Source: an uncultured Thalassotalea sp.
GTDB lineage: Bacteria; Pseudomonadota; Gammaproteobacteria; Enterobacterales; Alteromonadaceae
Reading direction: 5' to 3'
Length of the DNA stretch: 64,000 nucleotides
NCBI GenBank assembly: GCA_947492575.1
Contig: CANLNK010000004.1
Coordinates: forward strand, 124,001-188,000
A program made the position numbers and the translations under genes. Positions 53,971-62,893 of this stretch are shown piece after piece. Positions within the stretch are counted from its first letter, which is position 1; each line of letters begins with the position of its first letter. The notes under the pieces were generated by a model. That model saw only the letters and a program-made list of their open reading frames with translations. It was not told the origin of the DNA and searched no databases.

Positions 53971-56031
53971 TCAAAACCTATATGAAGCCGAAACAAATGC
54001 AGCTCTTCCTTCCATTGGAATGTCTGTCGAAAAGCCAAAATCAAGATTAAATAAAGGCGTATTGGGGACTGGTTCCCTGATATCTTCGTTAAAAAGATTA
54101 TTTATTTTTAGTTGGATATCCCAAGCATTGTCATCCGTTCTATAATTGAGAATAAAATCTGTTTTTAAGTAATCACTCACTTCAGGACGTGAATCAAGTA
54201 ACTCTCTTTTCCTATTTTTAACCCATTTACTTTGAATAGTGGCTAGCCAGCCTTCACTTATGCTATATCCTAGGGCGAAATATGTTAATGACCTTGGGGC
54301 AAGTGATTTACCCTCTTCTGTCTTAGGATCTTCAGATTTTTGATAGGCATAATTAGCTGTTACTGAAACTGCTAAGCTAGGTTTCCACATTAGCTCTAGC
54401 TCTGCACCGTACCCTTCTTGTACGCCTTTATTTTGATAAACGAATTGGAGATCTTGAGAGATTAATTTATCGGCCTTATAGTTATAAAAATTAACAACAC
54501 TACTTATCTGATTATTAATTTGGTAATCGAATACTAATTCAAGCATTGATATTTCTTCTGAATCTAACTCAGGATTACCAATCACAGTTGGGTTATTTCG
54601 GAAAGACAGTTCATTTATATTTGGTGCTCTAAAAGCTTTACCATACAATAATTTGGTAGTTAAACCCTGAAAGGTATTCCACACCATTGCTATACGCGGA
54701 TTTATCGTTGAACCAAAATCATTGTAATAGTCATAACGAAGTCCAATTGTTAACTCTAAGTTATCTGTCAAGAAAACTTCATCTTGCAACGAGATATAGT
54801 AAAGCTCCCTTTTATACTTCGGTGCAAAAATAAAAGGTGTACCTGTGACATCAACTAAAGATTCACTCACTGATTTATAGTTGTTAGTGTCCAAAATACC
54901 TGGACCGAAATTCTTCTTCTCTCGGGGGGTAAAATCAATTGTATCGTAACCGAGTGCTACTCTTAATCTATGCCCATTATTAGGAGAGAAAATTGCTTTA
55001 GCGTTAAATGCCCAATTTTTTCCTTCTGTCGAAGGATTACCTATAACACCGCTGGGAAAGTCCACTGGAGTAAATGGTTCTGTCAACAGATTGCCATCAA
55101 AACCCACGGGGAACTCCCCGCTTGGAAGCAATACTATGTATGTATCAGAATCATGATAGGTATATACAATATTCGCAGCAAACTCTAAGAATTCATTAAA
55201 TCTTTCATCGTAAGTTAGATTCAAACGATATCGCTCAACATCTGCGAAATCATGGTTGTTTGCCCAAATGCCAGCACTTGTTCCAAGACCGACCCGTGAC
55301 TGATAGTAGAAATTAGTCATGCTCCAGTTTTCGTAGTCTAAATTAAGGTGAATCGACAAATCCTCACGACCTGAATTTAAAATTCCTACAGGGGTTTTTC
55401 GGTTTCGATCGCCCTTAGTAACCCCATAATAGATAGTCAAAAGCGAAAAGAGATTCTTTTCCTTTGAAGCTATATTTACCCACAGTTCCTCACTGTCAAA
55501 TGAACCTAGTGAACCTCCTATTTGACTTCCTTCTACGTCTCTCCCACGTTTTGTTATAACATTAATTACACCGCTAAAAGCATCAGCACCATATACCGCT
55601 GAATTAGGTCCGCGAATGACTTCAATTCGTTTTATAGAATTAACTGGCAAATTTAAAGGTAAGGGCGAAGACAATACTTTTTCCGCAACTCCATCAATCA
55701 GTATTAGAAAGTGCGGAGTGTAATCTGTTTGAATGCCCCTTAATGAATACATAGTATGCGAACGCAGATGTGATTCAGTTACATGAATACCCGGAACTCC
55801 TTGTATCGCTTCTGCTAGAGTTTTAGCTCCCGTTGCTTTAATGTCTTGCTCTGTTATGATCGAAATGACAGCAGGTGCTTCCGCTAGTTCCTTAGGCGTA
55901 CCAGTAGCGACTTCAATGTCCATTATTTTATCTAAATCTAACGCAATCAACTCAGCAACTTTATTTGTATCAGGACTGCAAATAGCTGATGCCGCGTATA
56001 ACGCTAGAGTACAGGTTAGCAGTTTTCTCAT
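53971..56031 (-). CDS. TonB-dependent receptor linked to the YfiR-kinase
   Basis: 686 residues from the ATG at 56031, which has GGAG 8 bases upstream and begins the signal peptide MRKLLTCTLALYAASAICS; an in-frame ATG 24 bases earlier lacks a signal. Plug: LDLDKIMDIEVATGTPKELAEAPAVISIITEQDIKATGAKTLAEAIQGVPGIHV and IDGVAEKVLSS...IKRIEVIRGPNSAVYGADAFSGVINVITKRG. Barrel ends AAFVSASYRF. The LDLDKIMDIEV opening is typical of receptors encoded beside sensor proteins rather than metabolic genes. 95 bases separate it from the YfiR-kinase gene, so they may form one operon that senses or imports an extracellular compound (inferred). Confidence 0.92.
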   Translation of the reverse strand: MRKLLTCTLALYAASAICSPDTNKVAELIALDLDKIMDIEVATGTPKELAEAPAVISIITEQDIKATGAKTLAEAIQGVPGIHVTESHLRSHTMYSLRGIQTDYTPHFLILIDGVAEKVLSSPLPLNLPVNSIKRIEVIRGPNSAVYGADAFSGVINVITKRGRDVEGSQIGGSLGSFDSEELWVNIASKEKNLFSLLTIYYGVTKGDRNRKTPVGILNSGREDLSIHLNLDYENWSMTNFYYQSRVGLGTSAGIWANNHDFADVERYRLNLTYDERFNEFLEFAANIVYTYHDSDTYIVLLPSGEFPVGFDGNLLTEPFTPVDFPSGVIGNPSTEGKNWAFNAKAIFSPNNGHRLRVALGYDTIDFTPREKKNFGPGILDTNNYKSVSESLVDVTGTPFIFAPKYKRELYYISLQDEVFLTDNLELTIGLRYDYYNDFGSTINPRIAMVWNTFQGLTTKLLYGKAFRAPNINELSFRNNPTVIGNPELDSEEISMLELVFDYQINNQISSVVNFYNYKADKLISQDLQFVYQNKGVQEGYGAELELMWKPSLAVSVTANYAYQKSEDPKTEEGKSLAPRSLTYFALGYSISEGWLATIQSKWVKNRKRELLDSRPEVSDYLKTDFILNYRTDDNAWDIQLKINNLFNEDIREPVPNTPLFNLDFGFSTDIPMEGRAAFVSASYRF

Positions 56032-56166
56032 TAAGGTAAACTCCACTAACAGCAATTTTTTATTAAGTCACCTAAGATAGATAGAGAGCTTAAAACCAAT
56101 ATATAAATTAGTGGTTCGCTAACATTTTCTATTTAATAGGTAACCTGCTTATTCTTTAGGCTTAAA

Positions 56167-57483
56167 TTAAATTTGTACCACGTTTATTTGTTCGACTTTC
56201 GGAGTTTGCTGTTCTAGCAAGCCCTCTATTTGACTAATCTCATTCAAATGAGCCTTTAGTTTCATCGACATTCCTCTTAGCTCTTCGGCCGAGACTGATG
56301 TTTGTTCAGCGGAGGCTGATGTCGACAACATAACCTTGTCAATTTCCATCATATCTGAACTAATCGTTTCTAAGCTTCCAACCTGTTCAATCGAGAATGA
56401 GTGTATACTCGACATTGCTTTAGACATTTTAGATACATGCTGTACTATATCTCGTAAAGAACCTGACGACTTGACGGAAATGTCGTTGACCTTCCGAACA
56501 CTTTCGCCTGACTTTAAAATATACTGTGCTGACTCTCGAGCCGCTTTTGTGCTTCTTTCAGCTAGAGTCCTGACCTCATCCGCAACGACTGCGAAGCCAC
56601 GCCCTAGTTCCCCTGCTCTCGCAGCTTCTATCGATGCGTTTAATGCGAGTAAATTAGTCTGGGAGGCAATATCATCAATAACCTTGAGAATATCAGCAAT
56701 TGCTTCACTAGATTGATTGATGTCTTCAATTGAATTCTCTAATTCAGTCATCTCATCAGCAGCCAAATGAGCTACTCTTTGCGCTGCTTGTGCTAATTCA
56801 CTAGCAGCATTTGAGCTTTCAGCATTTTTATTCGCTTGTTCAAGAGTTTTACTGACAGCGTCGGTAACACTAGACACTGCAACAGCAATTTCTGATGAGT
56901 CTTTGGTCAATGCGTTACCTGCTTCCTTAAGATTTTCAGAGCCTGAGGTCATACTTTCACTGATGGCGTCAACATCACTATAGACATCGGCTAATGCTTT
57001 CTTCTCGGATATATCAATGACTACTTCTATGTGACCAATATGGTTTCCATCAAAATCAGTAATGTAACTACTCTCTACATTAAAAAATTTCCCCCACTGA
57101 CTAAAAGTGGTTTTTTGTTTTCCATTTCTTAGGCAATGGACCCCACAGGCTTCTGTATTACATATGTTTGCTCCCCAATTTGAACAATGCTGTCCAAGCA
57201 CATCATCTCTCTTTACTCCTAAAGGGTCCGATGCGGCTTTATTTACAAAAATCCAATTCATGTCTAAATCTGTCACAGATAAAGGGAGAGGCACAGAATC
57301 TATGATTTGCTCTAAGACATGAACTCTATTTTTATGCTCGTTTTCTAGGCGGATAACTACCGTAATTGTTATGAAACTCAAACAAGCAATGCTAAGTAAA
57401 TTCAATAGCGAAAATGATGCAAATGATGTGAGCAACGCTAAGCAAATACTTGAAATTATGATCGTTAAGACTCTTTTCGACAT
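56167..57483 (-). CDS. PAS-containing methyl-accepting chemotaxis-like protein with four-cysteine motif
   Basis: 438 residues. Two tightly spaced hydrophobic segments at the N-terminus (about 5-45) without a periplasmic domain, a PAS domain (about 55-165), then a complete MCP signalling domain whose tip reads [43 protein letters not shown]. In the PAS, cysteines at about 100, 108, 113 and 117 ([22 protein letters not shown]) form a likely metal- or cluster-binding site, suggesting an internal redox or metal signal. No CheB/CheR tether pentapeptide is seen. It is on the same strand as the receptor and YfiR-kinase genes, 110 bases upstream of them. Confidence 0.88.
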   Translation of the reverse strand: MSKRVLTIIISSICLALLTSFASFSLLNLLSIACLSFITITVVIRLENEHKNRVHVLEQIIDSVPLPLSVTDLDMNWIFVNKAASDPLGVKRDDVLGQHCSNWGANICNTEACGVHCLRNGKQKTTFSQWGKFFNVESSYITDFDGNHIGHIEVVIDISEKKALADVYSDVDAISESMTSGSENLKEAGNALTKDSSEIAVAVSSVTDAVSKTLEQANKNAESSNAASELAQAAQRVAHLAADEMTELENSIEDINQSSEAIADILKVIDDIASQTNLLALNASIEAARAGELGRGFAVVADEVRTLAERSTKAARESAQYILKSGESVRKVNDISVKSSGSLRDIVQHVSKMSKAMSSIHSFSIEQVGSLETISSDMMEIDKVMLSTSASAEQTSVSAEELRGMSMKLKAHLNEISQIEGLLEQQTPKVEQINVVQI

Positions 57484-57903
57484 AAGCGTACAATATTAAT
57501 TTTAACACTAGCTACAATTTAGTTAATACTATATACAGCTGTCAAACAAAATAAGGCTGCATTTACCAGTTGATTAAACAAGTTAAAGCAGCTATAAAAA
57601 CAACAAAAGACAACCAAGGCTGCCATAATGATATTTTGAAGTATAGCTTTTTATTCCATTAAACACTGAAGAACAATAATTTCAATCTCCCCACTTAGTA
57701 GTGGTAAGAAAAATAGAAAAGAATGATCTAGGTCAAATTATGACGTTAAATGACACTTTAAATTTTTAGATGTTGTGTTCATTATTTAAGCTACTTGTAA
57801 CTTTCACTAACTTGTTACCTTTAACTATCTGTTAGCAAGTAAGGACATTGCTCATTTACAAAAAACTTTTAATTGATAAAAAACAATAAATTAAGGGAAA
57901 GTA
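57484..57903. other. Divergent intergenic region with FNR-like site
   Basis: 420 AT-rich bases between the PAS-MCP gene (-) and the RpoS-like gene (+). The only element noted is the FNR-like dyad ATGAT-ctag-GTCAA at 57723-57736, about 170 bp before the sigma gene; it matches the consensus at 8 of 10 positions. Confidence 0.35.
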
Positions 57904-58776
57904 ATGAAGAAGATACGGAAGAATAAAGACATTTCTTACAGTACTGAGTCAAACCTTGATCCAGCACAAAAGTACTTTGAAGAGATAGGAGAAGCACAAA
58001 AGCTATTAAGCGCAAATGAAGAAGTCTACTTCTCTCGCAAAGCTCTAAAAGGTTGTAAAAAATCTAGAGCCCGTATGATAGAAAGCAATCTCAGGCTAGT
58101 GATCAAAATAGCTAAAAAATACAACAACCGAGGTCTTCCATTACTCGATTTAATCCAAGAAGGAAATTTAGGGTTAATGCACGCTGTTCAAAAGTTTAAC
58201 CCTGAACTTGGCTTTCGTTTTTCTACCTACTCAACATGGTGGATCAGGCAGGCAATAGAGCGCGCCATTATGAATCAATCCCGGACTATACGTCTACCGA
58301 TTCATGTCGTGAAGGAGCTCAATCGATACGTACTTGCCAGTAGAGAGCTATCTCATAAACTTGAACATGAGCCAACAGAGGAAGATGTTGCTAAGTATTT
58401 AAATAAACCGGTAACGGAAGTCTCCAAAGTACTGAGGCTCAAAAATAAAGTAGCGTCTATTGATAATATCACTGATGAAGACAAAGCACCGTATTCAATC
58501 TCTGATGTTGACGATAATAAATATGGTGCAGACACTTCAATAGAAAACGAAGAGCGAAGTAGCCATATGGTCAGATTATTATATAAGCTATCGTCAAAAC
58601 AACGAGAAGTAATAGCGAGGCGCTTCGGATTATTGGGTTATGATATCATAACACTTGAAGAGCTCGGATCGGAGTTAGGATTAACTCGAGAACGAGTTAG
58701 GCAAATACAAGTAGAAGCACTCAATCGGCTGAAAGGCTTTCTTAACGATGAAGGTATGAATGAGGTTACCCTATAA
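57904..58776 (+). CDS. RpoS-like sigma-70 family factor (short paralogue)
   Basis: 290 residues, ribosome-binding site AAGGGA. Regions 2 and 3 closely follow RpoS: MIESNLRLVIKIAKKYNNRGLPLLDLIQEGNLGLMHAVQKFNPELGFRFSTYSTWWIRQAIERAIMNQSRTIRLPIHVVKELNRYVLASRELSHKLEHEPTEEDVAKYL. Region 4 has KQREVIARRFGLLGYDIITLEELGSELGLTRERVRQIQVEALNRLKGFL. It is about 30-40 residues shorter than typical RpoS, mainly at the ends, and its N-terminus (MKKIRKNKDISYSTESNLDPAQKYFEEIG) is unlike it. It may be the cell's RpoS in divergent form, but the setting beside an island and away from the usual nlpD-rpoS-mutS neighbourhood favours a second, accessory copy. Confidence 0.88.
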   Translation: MKKIRKNKDISYSTESNLDPAQKYFEEIGEAQKLLSANEEVYFSRKALKGCKKSRARMIESNLRLVIKIAKKYNNRGLPLLDLIQEGNLGLMHAVQKFNPELGFRFSTYSTWWIRQAIERAIMNQSRTIRLPIHVVKELNRYVLASRELSHKLEHEPTEEDVAKYLNKPVTEVSKVLRLKNKVASIDNITDEDKAPYSISDVDDNKYGADTSIENEERSSHMVRLLYKLSSKQREVIARRFGLLGYDIITLEELGSELGLTRERVRQIQVEALNRLKGFLNDEGMNEVTL

Positions 58777-58783
58777 AGATTGA

Positions 58784-58822
58784 TTGTAGTGCCCAATGTT
58801 ATATTGGCCACTACAACTTTTA
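58784..58822 (+). terminator. Intrinsic terminator after the RpoS-like gene
   Basis: TTGTAGTGCCCAAT and ATTGGCCACTACAA pair at 13 of 14 positions around GTTAT, followed by CTTTTAT. Confidence 0.82.
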
Positions 58823-58993
58823 TATATCGAAGGATTTTCCTTAAAACTTCTTGAGACACAGTGTCCGTTAGGTGAATTTTCTCACATGCTCATAAGCCTC
58901 GCCTTCACTAAATACATAAAAAATTGAAATATAAAGACATTCCAATAAATTCAAACCGTTGTTCGAATTATGTTCTTTAAGTTTAGGTTTTGC

Positions 58994-59021
58994 TGTTTAC
59001 ATAGGAACTTTTGTGTTTACA
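58994..59021 (+). repeat. TGTTTACA direct repeats before the recombinase gene
   Basis: TGTTTACA at 58994-59001 and again at 59014-59021, exactly 20 bp apart (two helical turns), 44-71 bp before the recombinase start. Could be operator half-sites or part of an attachment site. Confidence 0.35.
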
Positions 59022-59064
59022 ATACCTTAGCTCATGAGTAATCAAATTATCTTTGAGGTTAAAT

Positions 59065-60753
59065 ATGAGCTACCAATTCAACGCACAGCCAGTCGAAACG
59101 ACGCCCCTAGCCTATTCGTATATCCGCTTTTCTACGCCTGACCAATTAGATGGTGACTCGCAGCGCAGACAACTTGAACTGTCGATGAAGTATTGCGAGC
59201 AAAACAATTTAAAACTTGATGAGTCGACAACGATTAAAGACCTTGGTTTATCGGCGTTTCATGGCACGCACATTAAAGAAGGCTTCTTAGGTCATTTTCT
59301 TAAAGCTATTGAAACTGGTGAAATCCAGCGTGGTTCAACACTACTCATTGAAGACTTTGACCGACTAAGCCGACAAGAGCCACTGGACGCACAGGATATC
59401 GTTCGTCAAATACTAAAGGAAGGTATCACCATTGTTACGCTTTCTAATCAAATGGTGTACTCATGGGAGCGTGTTAACCGTGACCCCGGACTAATCTACA
59501 CCATGACCGCAGCAATTATTCTTGCTCATGAAGAGTCACGTAAAAAGCAAGAACGTTTAAAGGCTGTATGGGTTAATAAGCGCAATATCGGCGAAGATAA
59601 AATTCTCACAGCGATGTGCCCTTCTTGGCTAACCGTAGATAAAGAAGCCAATAAATTTATCGTTTGTCCTATAAGAGCAGCACTAATAAACCGTATCTTC
59701 GATTTGTACAATGATGGCCTTGGTCAGTACAACATTGCCAAAATGCTCAACAATGAAGATATTAAACCTCCACGTTCAAAGCATTGGAGTTCCTCAAGTA
59801 TTGCAGGATTAGTTAGTAACATTGCCGTTGTCGGAGACTATCAACCACATGTACGTGATGGACGTAATAAACGTATTCCTACTGGAGACGTATTAAAGGG
59901 TTACTACCCGCAGATAGTATCAGAAGTGAAATTTCAAAAAGCGCAAGATATTCGAGAATCACGCAATCACCGCAAAACAGGGAGAAAAAGTAAAAGTTAC
60001 AACAATTTATTCGCAGGCATGGTTAAGTGTGGCTACTGTGGTGGGCCACTTACAATTGATACCAACAAATATCGCGCTAATCGTGTAAAAACTTACCAAT
60101 ACTTGTATTGTCAAAACAATGCACATGGTCATATCTGCACTTCTAAACGTATTCGATATGACCCGTTTGAAAAAGCGTTTATGCACCACATCACGGAAGT
60201 TAATTTTCAGCAGGTGTTTAATGATAAAGATGATAGTGTTGTTGAAAGGCTAGAATTTGATTTATATGAAAAGAAGCGTGAACACCGTGAAGCAGAAAAT
60301 CAGATCAACAATCTATTAGCCTCTGCTACCAGTGGTGTACTGGGTGAAGCTGCTCATAAACTATTAATGAGTAAATTAAATGTTCATGCTGAAAGTAAAC
60401 TCGCTTTAGAGCGAGAAATCAGGCAGCTAGAATCTGATATTAGTGCGCGTAAGCTACATAACCTAGCGCCTGATGAATTAAATAAATCCTTAGTAGAGTT
60501 TTATGAAAAGCTCGGTACGTTATCAGACGATGAGCTTTATATTGCCAGAGCAAAGCTTGCTCAAATCATCGGCTCTGTTGTAGATAAGGTTTATGTTTAT
60601 ATGGCTGGCTACCCTAAAGACTCATTTAAGAAAGGTGACCGTATTATCTATCGTGTTCAATTTAAAAATGGTGCGCATCGAGTAGTGTCTTTTGATTACG
60701 ATACGCCTGAGAATTACTTAATTGAGCTAACGAAAGTCGAGTTACCTGTTTAA
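59065..60753 (+). CDS. Large serine recombinase
   Basis: 562 residues from the ATG at 59065, which has TGAGG 6 bases upstream; the TTG 12 bases earlier is less likely. Resolvase-type catalytic domain with YIRFSTPDQ (nucleophile Ser23) and DSQRRQLE, and IEDFDRLSRQEPLDAQDIV. A recombinase domain follows (about 195-300, FDLYNDGLGQYNIAKMLNNEDIKPPRSKHWSSSSIAGLVSN), then a zinc ribbon (VKCGYCGGPL...YLYCQNNAHGHICTS) and a coiled coil (about 390-460). Such enzymes integrate and excise phages or islands without cofactors at short att sites. Stops of this gene and the opposite DUF6058-type gene overlap in TTAA. It likely marks one edge of a mobile island extending beyond 64 kb. Confidence 0.93.
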   Translation: MSYQFNAQPVETTPLAYSYIRFSTPDQLDGDSQRRQLELSMKYCEQNNLKLDESTTIKDLGLSAFHGTHIKEGFLGHFLKAIETGEIQRGSTLLIEDFDRLSRQEPLDAQDIVRQILKEGITIVTLSNQMVYSWERVNRDPGLIYTMTAAIILAHEESRKKQERLKAVWVNKRNIGEDKILTAMCPSWLTVDKEANKFIVCPIRAALINRIFDLYNDGLGQYNIAKMLNNEDIKPPRSKHWSSSSIAGLVSNIAVVGDYQPHVRDGRNKRIPTGDVLKGYYPQIVSEVKFQKAQDIRESRNHRKTGRKSKSYNNLFAGMVKCGYCGGPLTIDTNKYRANRVKTYQYLYCQNNAHGHICTSKRIRYDPFEKAFMHHITEVNFQQVFNDKDDSVVERLEFDLYEKKREHREAENQINNLLASATSGVLGEAAHKLLMSKLNVHAESKLALEREIRQLESDISARKLHNLAPDELNKSLVEFYEKLGTLSDDELYIARAKLAQIIGSVVDKVYVYMAGYPKDSFKKGDRIIYRVQFKNGAHRVVSFDYDTPENYLIELTKVELPV

Positions 60754-61382
60754 GGTAACTTATATTTAAGTCGCGTTTCATTTATCAAACGCTGTCTAGA
60801 GCTTTTTAACCTTTCGTGAGGGGCAAATAGTGAGCTTGCTTTATCTAAAAGGTTAACGGCATTAGTCAGCTTTAATATTTGCTCTGTAGTTAATTCATCA
60901 GCTATAGAGAGCTCATTTATTTCAATGATAGCAAACTCTTTAGCAGCAATATCTTCAGGCAGACCAGATTTAGTGCACAAGCCATAGATACCATTCAAGA
61001 AGTGTCCCCATTCTTCTTTAACATGACTTTCAATATCTGAGTTAATTTTCAAATCACTAGAAGTATGCCCCAGACCTTTAAGGCTATCAATTGTCTGAAT
61101 GTAACGACTTCTAAAAACTGAATATATATTTTCTGTTGTTTGAAGCGATTGAACTATTACTAGCCAAGACGAGTAACCTTTAGCGTAATATTCAATTTCT
61201 TGGTCATCTGTATGTAAACCGAAAAATGAATCACAGCTTACGGTTAGAGATAGCCTGTACGAGCATTTAGGCATGACACCTTGAACTTGGTATTGAGTTA
61301 ACTCTTGCTCAGTAGCTTTAGATACATCAAGCAGCTCTTGCTTAGTAAAAAAATTATCATTTAAAAATTTAATCAGTTCCAT
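60750..61382 (-). CDS. DUF6058-like protein
   Basis: 210 residues, soluble, no signal peptide. The opening MELIKFLNDNFFTKQELLDVSKATEQELTQYQVQGVMPKCSYRL matches what I recall of DUF6058, a family labelled as natural-product-biosynthesis-associated but without a known activity; the N-terminal part may be a winged-helix-like MerR-type fold. It is divergently transcribed from an ArsR-type gene and its 3' end overlaps that of the recombinase gene by four bases. Confidence 0.65.
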   Translation of the reverse strand: MELIKFLNDNFFTKQELLDVSKATEQELTQYQVQGVMPKCSYRLSLTVSCDSFFGLHTDDQEIEYYAKGYSSWLVIVQSLQTTENIYSVFRSRYIQTIDSLKGLGHTSSDLKINSDIESHVKEEWGHFLNGIYGLCTKSGLPEDIAAKEFAIIEINELSIADELTTEQILKLTNAVNLLDKASSLFAPHERLKSSRQRLINETRLKYKLP

Positions 61383-61474
61383 TTTATTACAGCCTCATTG
61401 AAGTACTTTATTTTCGACAAGCATTGTCTCTATTTGTTATTTCAGGCAGTCTAGCTACCTAAAAAATGTTTCAC

Positions 61475-61490
61475 TTCGATGAGCATCGAA
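61475..61490. promoter_or_regulatory. Palindrome upstream of the ArsR-type gene
   Basis: TTCGAT-gagc-ATCGAA, 6-bp arms, ending 19 bases before the regulator's start and inside the divergent intergenic region; plausible operator for both directions. Confidence 0.4.
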
Positions 61491-61509
61491 CTATTGAGAA
61501 TATTTCAAA

Positions 61510-62187
61510 TTGGAACCTAATATATCAATCATTGCTAGCCTTATTGGTGAGTCAACTCGCGCTAGTATGCTAACAGCCCTAATGGGAGGAAAAGCACTAA
61601 CCGCAACTGAGCTAGCAATTGAAGCAGAAGTGACTTCCCAAACAGCCAGTAGTCATTTAAGTAAACTAGTTGAAGGTCAACTGCTAGTTGTCCGAAAACA
61701 AGGGAGGCATAAATATTTTCAACTCCAAAGTGTAGAAGTTGCGGAGCTTTTAGAAAAATTATTGAACATTACGTCAAAAGTAGCCAAAACTAATACCGTA
61801 ACAGGACCTTCTGATTCAAGACTTAGAAAAGCGCGTATTTGTTATGACCACTTAGCAGGAGAGCTTGCTGTCGCTCTTTATGGCTCCTTGGTTAGAAACA
61901 AATTTATTATTGAGCAAAACTATGAAACATTAATTACTGAAAGTGGACGAGAGTTTTTCGAAAGTATAGGGGTGAACTTTGATCGCTTTCAGAAGAGTAA
62001 ACGCCCTTTATGTAAGTCTTGTCTAGACTGGAGTGAAAGAAGAAGCCACTTAGCTGGCAGTTTAGGGCAATGGATATTAAACGATATATTCAAAAATGGC
62101 TGGGCATCCAAAGACCTAGATTCAAGGGTTATTCAGTTTAATCAAACGGGATTAAAGTTTTTTTATAGTAGGTACGATATCAAATAA
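61510..62187 (+). CDS. ArsR-family transcriptional regulator with long C-terminal domain
   Basis: 225 residues, start TTG at 61510: the family needs residues from here (ISIIASLIGESTRASMLTALMGGKALTATELAIEAEVTSQTASSHLSKLVEGQLLVVRKQGRHKYFQL), and an in-frame stop lies 12 bases upstream, with no suitable ATG. The winged helix covers about 5-85. The C-terminal part (LRKARICYDHLAGELAVALYGSLV and PLCKSCLDWSERRSHLAGSLGQWILNDIFKNGW) matches a widespread larger ArsR subgroup with a CxxC-like pair that might sense metal or thiol stress. Divergent from the DUF6058-like gene, which it probably controls. Confidence 0.88.
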   Translation: MEPNISIIASLIGESTRASMLTALMGGKALTATELAIEAEVTSQTASSHLSKLVEGQLLVVRKQGRHKYFQLQSVEVAELLEKLLNITSKVAKTNTVTGPSDSRLRKARICYDHLAGELAVALYGSLVRNKFIIEQNYETLITESGREFFESIGVNFDRFQKSKRPLCKSCLDWSERRSHLAGSLGQWILNDIFKNGWASKDLDSRVIQFNQTGLKFFYSRYDIK

Positions 62188-62240
62188 TACCGTAGCGTTA
62201 CTTGCCACTAGGCCTTCGTTTCTTAGCCCCCTAAAACAAC

Positions 62241-62268
62241 AAAGCCAGAGAAATAGCTCTGGCTTTTC
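62241..62268. terminator. Bidirectional intrinsic terminator
   Basis: AAAGCCAGAG / CTCTGGCTTT, 10-bp perfect stem, 6-base loop, flanked by A and T, between the convergent ArsR-type gene and the unknown gene at 62284. Confidence 0.85.
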
Positions 62269-62283
62269 AACTTTAACAAGTAA

Positions 62284-62673
62284 CTACTTCTTGCTATAGC
62301 TAGCTTTCACAGTTTCACTAATAGCGATTATCGATTTATCGAACTCCCCTTTATTGACCTGTTCTTTAAGGTGATTGAATACCTCAATTTCACCGACATC
62401 AGCAGCAACAGTTAATCTATCCTCACCTTTAGGCCCTATAATCAAATTACGCTGTGCATACTTCAAACGGTAATGGCGTTTATCACCTTCTAAGCGTGAT
62501 AACCAGATAGGTGATTGCGGTTTCTTGCCTTCAATTACTGGTAATTCGCCAGCTTGAAACGCTAACCAACGGTCAATATTTGTAATAACCTTGGCACGTT
62601 TTGCTTCAATTGATGATGGTGCTAGTGGTGTGTCTTTACTATAGGTAACAGATTTAGGATCAAAGCTTGTCAT
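62284..62673 (-). CDS. Conserved-looking protein of unknown function
   Basis: 129 residues, start with GAGGAAC upstream. No signal peptide or membrane helix. Composition: an N-terminal helix-rich part with IEAKRAKVITNIDRWLAFQAGELPVIEGKK, then a beta-like part (PIWLSRLEGDKRHYRLKYAQRNLIIGPKGEDRLTVAADVGEIEVFNHLKEQV). I do not recognise a family. Monocistronic within the island, convergent with the ArsR-type gene. Confidence 0.65.
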   Translation of the reverse strand: MTSFDPKSVTYSKDTPLAPSSIEAKRAKVITNIDRWLAFQAGELPVIEGKKPQSPIWLSRLEGDKRHYRLKYAQRNLIIGPKGEDRLTVAADVGEIEVFNHLKEQVNKGEFDKSIIAISETVKASYSKK

Positions 62674-62832
62674 GGGTAGTTCCTCATAAAGTTAAGTTAA
62701 GTTAAGAACGACAAGCAAAATATGGTGATGGTGTTAGGCACACCGCCAATACTGCTTGACGATGCCCTTAGATCTTAAACTGACGTGATGGGAACGTACA
62801 TTAGATACCAATTTACAACCATAGAGAAAAAC

Positions 62833-62882
62833 TTGACTTCGTGACTGTCACGAACTAAATTTATTAACGTGACAGTCACGAA
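62833..62882 (+). promoter_or_regulatory. Promoter with two palindromic operators
   Basis: -35 TTGACT (62833-62838) and -10 TAAATT (62856-62861) have 17-bp spacing. Operator 1, TTCGTGAC-T-GTCACGAA (62838-62854), fills the spacer. Operator 2, CGTGAC-A-GTCACG with flanking AA (62866-62882), covers the expected transcription start and abuts the ribosome-binding site AAAGGA. Centres are 28 bp apart. The layout is typical of tight autorepression. Confidence 0.75.
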
Positions 62883-62893
62883 AGGATATATTT

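Noticed and set aside
62691-62705. GTTAA repeated three times as a tandem repeat element
   Set aside because: Only three short units in AT-rich sequence; likely chance.
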